In this document: piece after piece, positions 12,801-25,900 of the stretch
Layout: every line of letters begins with the position of its first letter
How positions within the stretch are numbered: position 1 is the stretch's first letter
Assembly (NCBI GenBank): GCA_964036275.1
Contig: OZ038433.1
Span: forward strand, 35,745,336 to 35,809,335
Reading direction: 5' to 3'
DNA from: Litoditis marina
Taxonomy: Eukaryota > Nematoda > Chromadorea > Rhabditida > Rhabditidae
Length of the DNA: 64,000 bases
Position numbers and translations under genes: made by a program
Notes under the pieces: model-generated
The model's database searches: none
The model's input: only the letters and a program-made list of their open reading frames with translations
Told to the model about the DNA's origin: nothing

Positions 12801-13745
12801 CTTTGTTTCTATTGCATACACATATTACATATGCTAAATGCTATGCTGATCCCCTTTACACTTTCTGGCCAAAACAGGATACTTCATACTTCCTACAAAA
12901 CAAGAAAATTGATTCCACTCCACGAAATATCAAAAAACTCACTGACGACTCCCTTGTTCATGATGGTTCCAACGAATTCGGGGAACAGTTTGATGGTTCC
13001 CATGATGGAGAAGGTGGCCAGGATGAAGTTCCACAGGTTGAGGGGATAGAACAGAGCGAACGGCTCACGGTTCCTCATGAACCACTTGGTTCCGAACACA
13101 ACGAACACGTACAGAATAGCAGCCTGGAAATTCGAAATCAGTTTGTTTGTTTAAACATTTCGAGAAAAAGAAGTACATTACATTGCATATCGACTTGACA
13201 GTTCACCAGAACTCACCATTCACGTCTATGTAATGGACTCAACGACTTATACCCTTACTCTATGACCGATTATATGAAATTGATTCTACGATCCTAGATT
13301 GACGATCTCAGTTGAACAACTATGAAAACGAATAAAATCGGGCCCTTTTCTGCCTGTTTTCGTTTCTAGTTAATTGAGATGATCGGCAAAGATGAACGAT
13401 GAGCTATATAACGTATAACGTTAACACATATATCATTTATGTATGAAAAACGGTGAAAGTCACAGCAACTTAACCACATCAATCAATAAACGAATAAACC
13501 ACAAAGAAAGTCAAAGCTACTTATGGAACAATTTCACAATTGCACTACTCGCTCTGGTTTTCTCCGAAGAGCTTAATAATAAATTCAAACTTCGATCTCA
13601 CCTGAATGGTGATATCAAAATGGTCGGAAACCCATTTTCTGCCATCCTTGTCCGGGAAATTTTCTCCTCCATGGGTAGCGAGAGCCAGGAATCTCTTCAG
13701 GTCAAACTTGACCTCGCTGAACCGTTGAATCAAAGGTTGATTCAT
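9856..13745 (-). CDS. elo-1: Polyunsaturated fatty acid elongase, ELO-1 type
   Basis: Six minus-strand exons: 13745-13602 (with a short leader from 13759), 13123-12943, 12537-12399, 11950-11840, 11317-11182 and 10014-9856. All phases close to give 289 aa. ELO enzymes are multi-pass ER proteins that condense malonyl-CoA with acyl-CoA. C. elegans ELO-1 (288 aa as I recall it) extends C18 polyunsaturated acids to C20. Shared segments include KFDxKRF near the N-terminus, FGTKWFMRN, DFTKGENGYWVWLF, FELTDTLFLVLRKRPL, the catalytic HWYHH box (154-158), SHPxTPGFNRYG and FLQSYVL. The C-terminus is lysine-rich (NKKKN), compatible with ER retrieval. The intron between exons 3 and 4 splits the histidine box after H154. 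The match to ELO-1 is much closer than to ELO-2. The gene appears intact. Confidence 0.96.
10118..10480 (+). repeat. G/C-homopolymer-rich low-complexity block in elo-1 intron 5
   Basis: The last elo-1 intron holds runs of C (about 10 at 10131) and G (19 at 10279-10297), plus repeats of a GGGGGTCAAACTTCAA-like phrase. It looks like a degenerate minisatellite with homopolymer growth. The long open frame across it is an artefact. Confidence 0.8.
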
Positions 13746-13759
13746 CCTGGAGTGGTACC

Positions 13760-13766
13760 CTGAAAA
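13760..13766 (-). promoter_or_regulatory. Candidate trans-splice acceptor of elo-1
   Basis: TTTTCAG on the minus strand lies 14 nt upstream of the elo-1 ATG and no upstream coding exon is evident. This is the usual arrangement for spliced-leader addition in nematodes. A normal intron from an untranslated exon is equally compatible. Confidence 0.5.
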
Positions 13767-14771
13767 CACAAATGGATTAGTTCGATTATTTAATTATGAC
13801 TGAAGAAATTTTCTTCAATGTATACTTTACAAAAACATGAAATAAAACGTAAGAGACAGCAATAACCCATAATTAAACTTGTAGAACAATGAACAAAGGA
13901 ATAATTACGGGCTTAACTTTTGTGAAATGATATAAAAGGAAAAAGAAACCTAAACAAATTTCGATCACGGAGGTAATTCTGAAATAGGGTACAAAGTACG
14001 AAACATATTAATGACTTTGTATAAAAAATTCCTTAATCCTTCTTTCCAATTTGCTGGCTACCTTAAGCATGCTGCAAAGTGCGGAATATTGATTCGGCAC
14101 TATATTCTAGTTCTAGTTTCTAGAACTACAAAGCACTGTCTACATATGAAATGTGTATGTGAAGCGAACTGGAGTACTAATCTGCAGATAACGTTTTTGC
14201 GTTTCGGCACCGGGCGAGTAGTGGTGGGTCGCCGCGAATACGAAATCACCCCATGTGCCCAGACAGCAAAGAACACTCGGACAGCCATGGCGGCATTGCC
14301 AAGTTAAACAGACATCAAATGTCAACTTCATGTCAGATAACAAATCTGATCGCGGAAGGACCACTCGATACTCTCTAATTCGGGTTTCGATCACCTTGAG
14401 AAAACAACAAGTTTTTCTAATAAAAATGGTCAAAACACTCAACATGACAACATGTGCTGAAAACGATTTAGAAAAGAGGGATACTGGGGGAAGCCCGATT
14501 TCCAGGTGATTAGATAGATTATAGATAGCGTATGTTCTCGATGTATGGTTTTGGTTGCTATGCTGGACTGCACGGCACAAGCAGGCCAGCGCCAGATAAT
14601 GATATTAAATCACCTTCAGCAGTACAATGAACATAGTTTCTGAAGTGTTCCTTTTCCTTCCATCAAACGTTATGATTCAGGAATTCAGGGCAAAAGAGAG
14701 TGAATGGAGAGAGAGAGAGGGAGAGAGAGACTATGAAAAGTTGAAAAGCTTAATCAAACAGCATGAACGCA
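13767..14771. other. Upstream region of elo-1, no gene seen
   Basis: Overlapping short frames on both strands near 14011-14580 show no family motif or splice framework. The proximal part presumably contains the elo-1 promoter, but no specific site is recognisable. Confidence 0.35.
14707..14731 (+). repeat. GA microsatellite
   Basis: Short run of GA and GGGAGA units, seen directly. Confidence 0.85.
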
Positions 14772-14895
14772 TTAAAGAAGGACGATTATGTGGACCAATC
14801 CCGTGTCAACGGTCCTTTGAACTGCAATTGAAAAATGTATTGCAGTTTAAAGGACTGAAGCGTTGCGAATGGACCACATAATCGTCCTACTTTAA
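14772..14895. mobile_element. TTAA-flanked MITE, copy 1
   Basis: A 124-bp palindromic element. It begins TTAAAGAAGGACGATTATG, and its other end is the reverse complement of TTAAAGTAGGACGATTATG. Both borders carry TTAA, the duplication typical of piggyBac-like transposition. Further copies lie at 35983-36105 and about 48186-48265. Confidence 0.85.
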
Positions 14896-16329
14896 GTTAC
14901 AGCCAACTTCGCCTACTTAAGCGAACTAGTAAGGTTGAAAAGTAACTTGTATTTGTATGATTTGAAAGGTGACCCGATTCATGAAAAAAATCGCCCGCTG
15001 CTTTGATACAAGCTAACGTGGTGTGATGGCAATAAAAACTCAATTTCGCGACTACAACTGGGCATATATGACGGGAAAAACGAAGTTAATGGACGCATAA
15101 AGATACGGACAAAGAATTGACACCAACAAGATATTCTTGCTTCAGTTTGAAGAAGCAGAAAAATGCATTTGAGAAAATCTCCCAAACACACAAGCTCAAA
15201 ATCGATCAACCAAAAAGCTGGAACGAATGAATGAGGGGGTTCATAATTACTGATAATCGAGCTATCGTAAAGATAGTGACAGTAAACCCGATCTATACCA
15301 CAGGAAAACGATGTAGTGAAGATGATTTTGAAAACAGTTGAAATTAAAATAAAGAAATTAAATAATTTTTCAAAAAGCGGCGCGCGCGCAATATTAAAAG
15401 GCGACGACGAAGATTAAGTGTAAACGTCGAGCAATCTCTTTGTATGTGTGGAAGGACCGGAGGTTTAAATTCTAGAAACCTAGTCACAGCAAAATAAAAA
15501 CAACTAGGAAGTCTAAAAAAATTATATAAATCATGGAAATGATCTGTTTGTTCATCAAATTGCACTGGTTCGGGTTGGAATCCTAGTGTCTACGTTATAT
15601 TTATCATATGTAATATACATGTTATTACATCATAGGTTCACAGCTTGCACACTTTTACTATCTAAGCCTCGTTCAAGAAGCTTCTAGAATGTTTTTTTCT
15701 ATCCAAATCTATCCCTTCCACTTCTGGCCTATTCTATAATCTTACATGGCACTGTATAAGAGTGGCCCTCCGCTCACGCTCAGCTTCTATTCTTGAACTT
15801 CCTATCTATTTTTTTTTCCGCATAAATGTACTACATCTCTCCCTTGCCGCCTATGTTTCTTCACAATGCGTGGTTAAAACTGATTCGAAGTGATTCTTGC
15901 GAAAGTAATGAAGTTGATAATTTGGACGGCCAATTTCGTCCCGAAACGACTTTTCCCGCGCCAAAATCGAACTGATTCTACCCAGAGCAGTTGTTTCGGC
16001 CAGAAACATTGCGTACTCATTCCGACACGAAAACGAACCATACCTTCTACCTTGATAACAATTGCGTAGTTCACCAATTCTAACATTATTTACGTGAAAA
16101 GATTCGGTTTCACCCTTGGTTCTGAAACGAACCACCTGGTTTGGGAAGAATCGGTTCGATTTTGCTTTGGGAAGTTGGGTCGCTTCAGAAAGAAATTCAC
16201 CAGTTTGTCTGGGTATCTAGGCTTATTATCGAAATCCTGTAACTCAGCAGTTTCGAAGAAAGATTGGGTTAATAATTGTTTAGTAACATTCTCGTGAGAT
16301 ACTTTCACGATCTAACTCGTACTCACAAT
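14896..16329. other. Intergenic, no gene seen
   Basis: Several short open frames on both strands (for example around 15851-16308) overlap one another in alternative frames and show no domain, splice or codon pattern that would support a gene. Confidence 0.35.
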
Positions 16330-16493
16330 GGCAGAACCAGGAAGAGAAAATAAGGGAAAGAGAGAGATAAAGATAGAGAGAGAAAGACTAGAAATCCAAA
16401 GAAAAAGAGAGGGAAAAAAAGAGGGAGAGAGAGGGAGCGAGCTGAGAAAAAAAGGAAATAGTTTAGTTCAGAGGGGGGGGGGGGGGGGGGGGG
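16330..16493 (+). repeat. GA-rich purine tract ending in a 21-G run
   Basis: Purine-only or nearly purine-only sequence from about 16330, ending in 21 consecutive G at 16473-16493. It is a candidate triplex or G-quadruplex former. Confidence 0.9.
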
Positions 16494-18477
16494 CGAGATA
16501 AGTGATATACCTGTGTAAATAAGAAAGAGCCTAATCTAATTATGCGAGACGCAACCCCAAGAATATATACACACACTTGTAAGCTGCCAACAATGTTGTA
16601 AGATGTTGATAAGAGAATACAAGAATACAAACACGTCTTCAATTAAAAATAAAGTAAACAGACGATGTAAACAAGTAAACTGACAGTCATGCTCACCGCC
16701 ATAATAACCTGAACGAATATATTTCTCATAATTCACCTGTGACCGTATTCATCGATTTCGCGCTATTGCTAAACAACTTCTCTCATGTTAGTAAAAACAC
16801 TATTTAGAAAATCTGTGTTTTCTGTAAAATCGATTCAAATGAATTCTCATTGGCACACTGCCAAATTCTCAGTAGGAATAACAATAATTATATTTGGATT
16901 TTTTTCAGTCTTGTTCACCTAGTTCAGACATTCGGCTCTTCTTTTCTCACTCCCTTCAGTATTCGCCCACGAAGGCAGTGCAATGATGGCATGACAACAA
17001 TCCATCGTCTTTCACATTTTTTCACATATTGTATTTTCAGTTTCCTAAGTTAGCTCTGTTTTCTTTGTTAGGTTGTTCATTACGCTCGATAGATACTACA
17101 ACATGATTTCCAACAGTCTGAGTGATCAATGAACAACGTAAACGTGCTTCTCTTGATAGTTGTCAGTTTGCATAACTCCGGCAGCGGGCTAGTCATAGTT
17201 CATGCGATGTTGATGATGAGATTCTTATGAGTTTCTCATGAGAAGAGTTTGTTGGAACCTCTCATGAGATGGGAAGGGTTGCTTTGGCGGCACAACTCGG
17301 CGTCAGGGACATGTGAAAGAGTGTAGGGTCTGATTGTCTAACCGTTCGATTGCAATGTGCAATTGTTCCACAGTTCCATTCCGAAGTCACAATATCCTAA
17401 TGTACGGTTTCATGTCCCAATCGCTCGTTTTCATGCGTCAAGAATGGACATGGACATTGAGACTATGGAACGAGACATTGAAGCATTGTACATTCAAACA
17501 GAACCTAGATACATTGGATTGGGATATTGCGATAATGGTATCTCCAGTGAATTGGACCCCGAATAACGGAGAAACTGTTTTTTTGATAAATTCCAGAACT
17601 TTCTTCAAAAAATGACTGCACCAAAAACGAGATTCATTTTTTCTCCGTTTTCTACATGATTGCACTCGATAATGCATCCCCAAACCTAGCACTTATGCTC
17701 TGGGGAGGAAAATAAGTTGCTATTCGCTATCAGATTTAGACGAGGCGCGGCGAGACACTACACGAAATCAAGAGGGTGGCAGGCAAGCGTGAAAATAGTT
17801 GCTGATTCAATAAAAGTCTGACTTCACCAACCAGATTTTCGACTTTGCCGAAAACTCTTCTTTTGTTTCTAACTCAGTGGCCTTCTTCTTAAACAACTAT
17901 TTCCACCAAATATTTCCTTCTATTCGAGATATGTTTATGTTGTGTTCATAACCCGAACCCGCAACTTTTTTTTATATAAAACTTTCATAAGTTACTTCTT
18001 CATAGAAACTTCTTCATAGATTCATTGGCTACATCCAACTTTGATTTTTAAAGAAAAGTACAGAACTATGCAAATTTTGTTCTTGAACCGAATGTACTAC
18101 GCTGCTTGGTATTACTTTTCACCCAATCTAATCACTGTCTCATGAAAAAAAATCAGGAAAAAAAGGGAAATTGCACGCACTTGGAAGTATACATGATACA
18201 TGATGTTTACTCAAAGTAATTGGTTTTCTGAGAATTGAGAGAATAATCTAGTTTTCAGGCCAGCGCTACTACAAATTGCTCAGCTAACACTTGGAACAGA
18301 GCACTCGGTTATTGCTAAAAGTATTGATGAGTTCGACTAGCGCTAATTTCCCGTACTCTAATTGAATTCGCCCTGCTCCATTCAATCCGCCCAAACTACC
18401 TCATTTACATCACTTTCAAGTACTTTAAAACAAGGAGTTCTGATCATAATTGTACTGAAATATAGTTGGGGTATAGT
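16494..18477. other. Intergenic, no gene seen
   Basis: No supported exons. A phrase of CTCATGAGA palindromes near 17200-17290 recurs near 54335-54405, so part of this is dispersed repeat. Confidence 0.35.
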
Positions 18478-18605
18478 AGAAGTAAATTGAATAGTCACGT
18501 AAAGTTATCATTCTACTAAGGCATCGTGCACTTTTTCATTGCAAATTCTGAGTTCTGCTGCGTCTAACATGTTTTACGGGACTGGGCAATTGACTAACAG
18601 TATGA
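18478..18605 (+). repeat. Dispersed ~125-bp repeat, copy 1
   Basis: The block starts near GAAGTAAATTGAATAGTCACG and ends near GCAATTGACTAACAGTAT. Diverged copies occur at 25031-25160, 49317-49436 and 52873-52997. The ends are weakly inverted, so this may be a small non-autonomous transposon. Confidence 0.75.
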
Positions 18606-18653
18606 AGTTCAATGTTGGGCTTCTTCTTTGAACCGAAACACGAGGTAGTATAG

Positions 18654-19024
18654 ATTAGTAAAAAGTGGGGGAACCAACAAATGTGTGAGTTGTGTTTGGT
18701 TCGACCTCGATATCAGCAAAAAGTGAACGATACGAATTGATGTGATACTGTAGCAGAAGTATTCTGCAAAAATAGAACAATACAAATGTTGCACAATGGT
18801 TCACGAAGCCCGCATGATATTTCAGAAATTGCCGAAGGGTATTTCATGAGTACTTTGACGACATGCGTGCGTTGTGAACCATTGTGCAACATTTGTATTG
18901 TTCTATTTTTGCAGAATACTTCTGCTACAGTATCACATCAATTCGTATCGTTCACTTTTTGCTGATATCGAGGTCGAACCAAACACAACTCACACATTTG
19001 TTGGTTCCCCCACTTTTTACTAAT
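18654..19024. mobile_element. Foldback element with 151-bp arms
   Basis: Arms 18654-18804 and 18874-19024 are almost exact reverse complements around a loop of about 70 bp. Both arms read the same hypothetical peptide on opposite strands, a by-product of the palindrome and not a gene. It is the left part of a larger composite repeat also found at 36619-38190. Confidence 0.92.
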
Positions 19025-19930
19025 TGTCCTTTTTTTGCTAGTTGTACTCCTACAACTTCATATGTTGCCTATTCACAGAGTGGATCTTGTGAACTCATTA
19101 TATTATTATGGAAATCTCAGTTTTGTGTGTGCACGAAGCCGAATGCAGACCATAAAATTGCTGGTGTTGTAATATAACGCAGGTTACTGGCTCTATGACT
19201 ATCAACAACTGAACAAAAACGCTAAACGTTCCGATTGACATGTACACCGCTTTTAGCGGCGATAAGCGATGGGGATTGGCGCCATTGACAAATCTACAAT
19301 TAGAGACACCAACTCACTTACAATATAGCCATTATTTCCAACACCACATCAAAAACCTTCGTTGAAATTTTTTTTCATTCCTGCGTCAATTGACACACGA
19401 GTCTGGCGCCAGAACGAAACGAAATTTTCTAGGTTTTTCAGCTACCAATACACACTACATGTGTCAATTACTGAATGGAGCAATATTCAAACTATTCGAT
19501 TGTCAGTTTCGTGTGTTTTTGTTTTGGCGCCATTTGGCGTCTGTTCCGAGCCAGACGATAAAGTTCGATTTTGAATTTGTGGATCTTTATTTCACATTGG
19601 AATATTTAATATCTGTTAACTCGAAACAGTTTGATTGACAATAACTGATATTTTTCCAACTTTGGCGCCAATTGGCGCCAGCGCACAGTGCCAACAGAAC
19701 TTTTTTGATTTTCAGATTGAGCATACTTGCCATGTGATAGTTATTTAGTGTACCGAATTTCAGACGATTCCCTTGACGCTGTCGTGAGTTTGGGTTTTGG
19801 CGATATCTGGCGCCTGGTTCGAGCGCCAGAAGAAAAATTTCAGTTTTGGAAAATGACTTTCACACTTTTCACCAAATTATTCAATTTCTATTAGTGTTCA
19901 ACATTTTAGTTGACGATAAATAGTGTTTTG

Positions 19931-20484
19931 CCGTTTTTGGCGCCTATTGGCGCCAGCGCCGGGCGCCAATGATGATGTATTCATCTCATATTTGGCGCGA
20001 CGGGCTAACGTTTGCATTATAACTCATGTTTCAAATTTCAGCTAAATCGGTTTGGTTTTTTTTCCAATAGTGGTTTTTGGCGCCTATTGGCGCCCGCGCC
20101 CGGCGCCAATGAGGAGCTATGCATCTCATATTTGGCGCGATGGGCTAAGTTTTGCATTAGAACTCATGTTTCAAATTTCAGCTAAATCGGTTAAATAGTT
20201 TTTCCAATAGTCGTTTTTGGCGCCTATTGGCGCCCGCGCCCGGCGCCAATGAGGAGCTATGCATCTCATATTTGGCGCGATGGGCTAAGTTTTGCATTAG
20301 AACACATGTTTCAAATTTCAGCTAAATCGGTTAAATAGTTTTTCCAATAGTCGTTTTTGGCGCCTATTGGCGCCCGCGCCCGGCGCCAGAGATTACATAT
20401 ACATTTCATACTCGGCGCGACGAGCTAACTTTTGCCATAGAATAGATGTTTCAAATTTCAGCCAAATTGGTTCAGTAGTTTTTC
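19931..20484 (+). repeat. 140-bp tandem units rich in GGCGCC palindromes
   Basis: The phrase GTTTTTGGCGCCTATTGGCG recurs at about 19933, 20073, 20213 and 20353, a 140-bp period. Each unit then has a GCGCC(C/G)GGCGCCA cluster and a TTTCAAATTTCAGCTAAATC segment. Looser GGCGCC-containing sequence extends left to about 19220. A related, shorter block lies at 37160-37870. Confidence 0.9.
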
Positions 20485-20509
20485 CACTACGATGCGGACA
20501 GAATTCCGT

Positions 20510-20573
20510 GAGGGACGAGGGACGAGGGACGAGGGACGAGGGACGAGGGAGGAGGGAGGAGGGACGAGGGACG
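20510..20573 (+). repeat. GAGGGAC minisatellite
   Basis: About nine tandem units of GGGACGA or GGGAGGA, directly readable. The equivalent place in the second composite copy (near 37950) has only one or two units, so the array expanded in this copy. Confidence 0.9.
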
Positions 20574-20750
20574 AATTACGGCGGAACTTTTCAACAACGA
20601 CACGAAACCATAACTCAGGCGAAAATAATCCGATTTGGCTGAAATTTTCACACAATGTTCAATTTGTGATTCTCTAACGTTCTCTTCTTTTAGTTTTCAA
20701 AAAAAAAATATGTTTGAAGATTTTTGTCAATTAAAAGGAAAAAACGAGTC

Positions 20751-20804
20751 CGCAATGGCCAAACCAAAGACAACTCACGCAGAGCGCTTCGCGCTCCGCG
20801 CGAT
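20751..20804 (+). repeat. Dispersed GC hairpin repeat, copy 2
   Basis: Right end of the composite repeat. CGCAATGGCCAAACCAAAGA is followed by the hairpin AGCGCTTCGCGCT. It is shared with 38141-38190 in the same orientation. Confidence 0.7.
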
Positions 20805-22917
20805 GTTTTATTGAGTGGCGACGTTTCGAACTATTCGTTTCGAACTAACAAATTCAGAACGTTTGGAACAATGGAAACTGAAATATGAAGTTATTTCTTC
20901 AAGAGTAGTTATGTATATTTTACTGTAATTATATATTTGAAACACGTGAGTTTCGCACCGACGTTTCAGCGGAGTGTGTGTATACGTAGTCACTCGAAGA
21001 CTGCAATACTCTTTTGTATACATTTCCCTCGTTACTGAAAATTCACGTTGTGCCTCAATACTTTGTTGAGTGACTACACCAGTAGTGCATTCAAACATTC
21101 AAAAATGTCACGTGTGTTCTTCGTAGTTGTCACTTATCGTAGACCATCGATAAAACACTTTCAGAAAATATTGGAACTTGTTCTCACCCATAATCGAACA
21201 ACTATAGGAAATAACACTTATCTCCGAAATAGACCAAGGAAAATTTTCCAAAAAAAAAACTTTCCAGTTGGACGTTTAGCCTCGGCTCTGTTGTCTCTTT
21301 CTACGCAATCTGGTCGTAACATTTTGATTATGGCTGGGTTGCACGTCGGATGTTTTCATAACATTCAGAACTCTATATGAGGCATATATCCCTCTGACAC
21401 ACTTAATTGTATACTTCATATATCTTCGTCCAATGAAAACAACTACAAGACCGTTGGGCTGAAATAACATAACAGTTGCGTAATATCTTCAACTTTCCGG
21501 TTTTCTGCTTCTTCTTTTTTGAAGAAATAACTTTTTTTTCTCATTTTTTCACCTCGAAAACGTAGATAAATATAGAAAAACGTTATAGAAAACGGTAAAC
21601 GCCGGAAACGTTTATTGTTTCCCCTTTCACAGACAGGAAGCAGCTTTTTGCAGTGTAAATGGCCCATGTTTAGCGCAGAATGTGTTTGTAATTGAGATTT
21701 CGACACAGCATCACTTCCATATAGGTTTTAATCAACTTCGCATGAACATTCACTCGAACACACGATTGCGAGGTCGCAAGGCCTACAATTGTTTCGAGGT
21801 AAACTTTGTCACATACGCCAAAGTATCGACAAACCCATGTAACCTTCGTTTCATCGGAAATTTCTCTGAAAGCGAGTCGTTTGAAAACTATAACTACGTG
21901 CTCATCCTAATTGTTATCATCAATGTATAGCCTTAACTTGGCATTTATCATTTATCAGAAATGAAACAATGTCCATATGGTGTTTGAACTCTTTCCCGTA
22001 CTTTACTAGAATGTGGAATCTACAATGAGAATACTGTGTCTGTCTATTGCTGATGTGTCATCAGTGACAACATTATGGACACTTTTATAAATAATTCCGA
22101 CATAAGACATATATTCTCACGCACATTACGGCGCAACAAACTCTTGCGAACCAATGAACACATATTAATCTAATGTGCTTTCGATTACTGCTTCGGAGCA
22201 AAAAAGTGATCTTCGGCTAACTCGATTCTTTCTCTTCTGAAATAGATGAACTTTTCGGTGAAAATAAGATTCCCAAGGGGAAACTTTTCAAATATCAAGT
22301 GAAGCGAGCCTCTAATGAAATTATAGGTTTGGCGGTTCAGTCCGTTTTGAGTTTTGAGAGACAATTTGCAGGTTTTCATCTTTGAACAAAAATTATAATA
22401 ATATATACCGTGTCTCAAAGTACACTTGATTTCAAACGAAACCACTTTCCCGTGTCCTCTGAATTCGTAAAATGTTTCATTCATATTTGCTGAAACGATA
22501 AAAAGCTGTTGTTTTTCCGCTACCCTTTTTTGTTTTGACCATTCACGACGAGGCCGTATTATACTATTCACTGCCTATTTACCCCTTTTCTCGGGCCAAT
22601 ATATATTTTTATACATGTTTTCCTCATTTTCAAACCAGCCTTTGTGTTCAGCCGATCATGTGCATTTTCATTTCGAACTTCGCGTAAACACTCTTCTTTT
22701 TTCTCTCTATACGGAGCTGGTTCTCATTATTCACTAATACCGAATGACATGCAAATTGAGCTGAGGTTCACTACTTAAACATATCGAGTCATTAACAACC
22801 TTCTTTAATAACAGGAAAATATCATTTCATAATTAGAACACTAGTGGCTATAGGCACCCATATTACTTATTCGATTCACTTTCTAGGGAGCTGCTGTGGT
22901 TGAATTTGTGAACAGCT
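20805..22917. other. Intergenic upstream of Sre A, no gene seen
   Basis: A 128-residue open frame on the minus strand (22185-22571) is the longest here but has no recognisable feature. I saw no other gene evidence. Confidence 0.35.
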
Positions 22918-25900
22918 ATGCACTATGTTATGCTACTCAGGTGAGTACCAAGAAGGATTATTGATTTAGAAAGTTTGTCGTTATTCAAAATGACAATGTG
23001 TCAATGGACTCATATGTGATTTGGAGGAATGGAGAAAGTATGAAACATAAACTGGGGATTTTCCCATACTTCCCATTCTGCTTCACGACAGATATAATTT
23101 AGCCAATATCAGAGTTTCTTTCAGGTTTTAATTGGCGTATTCATTTCGATAGGAAACATAGAACCAGATTAACCTACCCACGGGTGACAATCTTCGAACA
23201 AATTCGGGCACACATAATATTACGTTAAACGTACGTTGTGGTGCCCGAAAGAAATCGAGTTTGATGGTCGCACTGTTCTTTTCAACTCATGTACTTCCGC
23301 GTTCAGTTTACGATGCAAGTAGTTCTAAACTTTGACCCAATTATTCATGTTCAGCAGTCGGGATCTGGACCCAGAAGACGAGGGTCTAAACCAGTACCTG
23401 CCGTTGTTCACCAACAGTTCCCTTCTGTTTGGGTCGCCCCTGATGACTGTGTTTTCCTCCCTTTTATCCCTCGAACTGTTTGTTCTGTTCATTTCGGTCG
23501 TGGTGAATACCGCTCTGATATTCGCCCTGAAGTCGTCCAGTCTCTTTCATCCCAATCTGAAGATCATCTGCATAGCACATCTGGTCGAGTTCTACTTTCT
23601 CGCCGTGGCTCAGGTGGTGCTCATCTGCTACCAATCTGGCATTCTCAAGGTTACGGGTGAGTGGCTGGAGCAGAATGAAGTGGTTGTTTTTTGGGTGGTT
23701 GTTCTCATTCCTACATAGACACCTACAGTATGGTTACAAAACTTTCAGCCCCATTTTCATAACTTGAAAGATATCGACAAGACTAACCATTCCCATTCGA
23801 TTTTGACACCGTCATTCAAAAGCGTTCGAAACCTTGTTGCTTGCATCAAGAGTCAGTCATTGAAAAGAACTATAATGTTTGAGTCTCAATACGATGCGAG
23901 GTATACTACAGTTTTTCTCATTTCAACGTGATCGCCAGTCAAAAATTTTAATGCATTTCAGTTTGTATCTATCAGTTTGTTTCAATTTTCGTTGATAACA
24001 TATTTATTTTAACATTTATAGGTTTTTGTTTTTTCGATCATTCGCGTTCAGTTTAACTGGCCGGAGGGGAAAATCGGAAAAAAACCGTAATTGTTTCGTC
24101 GATTTTCAGGACATAACCACATGCTTTTCAAACCCATTGCTTAGATTGAAAAGGAAAAGTCAGCTGTCCAAAAAACCTAGCAATAGAAATACAATATTTA
24201 TACTCTATTTTTTTCCATTAAATATTCGCGCTGCAAAAAAAAATAGAAATTCTAATGTGTTTCTTCTAGTAGCAACACTCCGATAATTACTGTCCATCAT
24301 ATCTATTAAGTTGAAGCTGGGATGAAAGTATATGGAAAGTTTGTTTCAGACAATCCCGCTGAAAATCTCTGGCTGATCGGGTCCGGAGTGTGCAAAATGC
24401 ACTTCATGTGCTCTACCATTTTCGTCCAAACAGCTATAGTCTTCGAACGTACTGTGGCCACAAACTTCATTCTGAACTATGAGGTATACTACTCGAAGGT
24501 TTGAACACGTGAGCTAATGTTAAATTCCGTGTTCATCAGTGAAAGCAAACTGAAATTCCGTGTTTCCTAGCATCATCTTGAAAAAAATTGCTGTTTTCGA
24601 GTTCGTCCGAGAAGGTGATCGACCAAACTCCACAGAGATCTAGTTATAGATTCCTGAAAAAACACATTTTCTAAATCTTCTTCTGAACCTATTAAATCTT
24701 TTAAATCTACTAAATCTTCTCTGAACCGTAACACTAGATAGATTAGTATAAAAAACGAATGTAAAGAGAGAGTAGATTAGTTTTTGAGATGAAGCTGGAT
24801 GGAAAATAGAAAAGGAGTTCAATAACTCGAGAGGGAAATCATCTTGAATCAGGGCCGAAACGATTTTTTAGTACATCTTTCACTGAGCACATTCATATAA
24901 CTAAAACATCTAAAAATCTAATCTCGCAATTTTCATGGGTCAAACACATTTTGGTTGAAACAAACATAGTTGAAACTTCCGAATATGACAGTTGCTCACC
25001 ACGGATTCAAAACGATTAACAGAACAAAGTAGAGTAGAAGTAAATTGAATATTCACGAATAATTGCCATTCTAGTGACGAATTGTGCACTTTGTCATTTC
25101 ACGTTTTCGAGTTCCGCTGTGTTTAACATGTTTCACGACTGTGCGATTGACTGACAGTATAACTGATTTTGTTTCATATACGTTTTTAGTGTAAGGGGAA
25201 TGTTCTCAAAGATTTATCACTTATTTTTTGAATCAGTGTGTGAGGTTGATCATGAAAACTGCGAGATTAGATTTTTCATTTCCCTCTCGAGTTATTGAAC
25301 ATTGAACTCAGTTGTGTTTGGTTCGGCCATTGCGCACTCATTTTTGGCTGAACCTACAAACACAGTGGGACTATCGGAGAAACTGTCAAGAATGGAGTTC
25401 CAGGTAATGAAAGGAAAGTGGATCGGGTCTTCGATCTGTGTCTTCAAATGGTTGCTGGCTGCCATAGTGAGTGTGACTATTCTCTCTGCTCGAATGACCT
25501 TTACCCCCGCCAGTGTACTGGTAGTCGCACTTCTACTACTCACGGCCACGGTAGGTGGTTTTATCATAAATGTATAGTAGTAGAGAGTCATATGAGGATG
25601 AAAAGGATGAACCGATGTAGGAATAACATTACATATATCGTACATATACCCTGAGATAGAACTCATTGTTTGTCTACTATCAACTTTACAGACTCACTAC
25701 AAAATGCTAAATCTTCCCATAATCACTTTGAGCAATTATGAATCAATTTTCCGGTCAGGGATTAGACTATTTGAGATAATATTATTGTCCAGTGAAGTAC
25801 TGTGTGGAAAAATCAAGTAAAACGTGAGGTAACTTTTTTTCACTCACTTACAAAAAATTAGATCCGCTAATTGTGGCAATGTAGTTGTCATAATCAACAT

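Noticed and set aside
12785..13763. Plus-strand frames of 85-137 codons across the elo-1 exons
   Set aside because: They are antisense shadows of elo-1 exons 1 and 2.
15851..16308. Overlapping 67-94 codon frames on both strands
   Set aside because: Mutually overlapping, with no motif, splice structure or conservation signal.
18609..19177. Identical 47-residue peptide encoded on both strands
   Set aside because: Explained by the inverted arms of the foldback element, not by a duplicated gene.
19220..20484. GGCGCC-rich region as a CpG-island-type promoter
   Set aside because: The richness comes from a 140-bp tandem repeat that also occurs inside an intron (37160-37870), and no gene starts nearby.
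22185..22571. 128-codon open frame on the minus strand
   Set aside because: No domain, no membrane segment, no splice context, and atypical composition. Chance frames of this size are expected in 64 kb of six-frame sequence.
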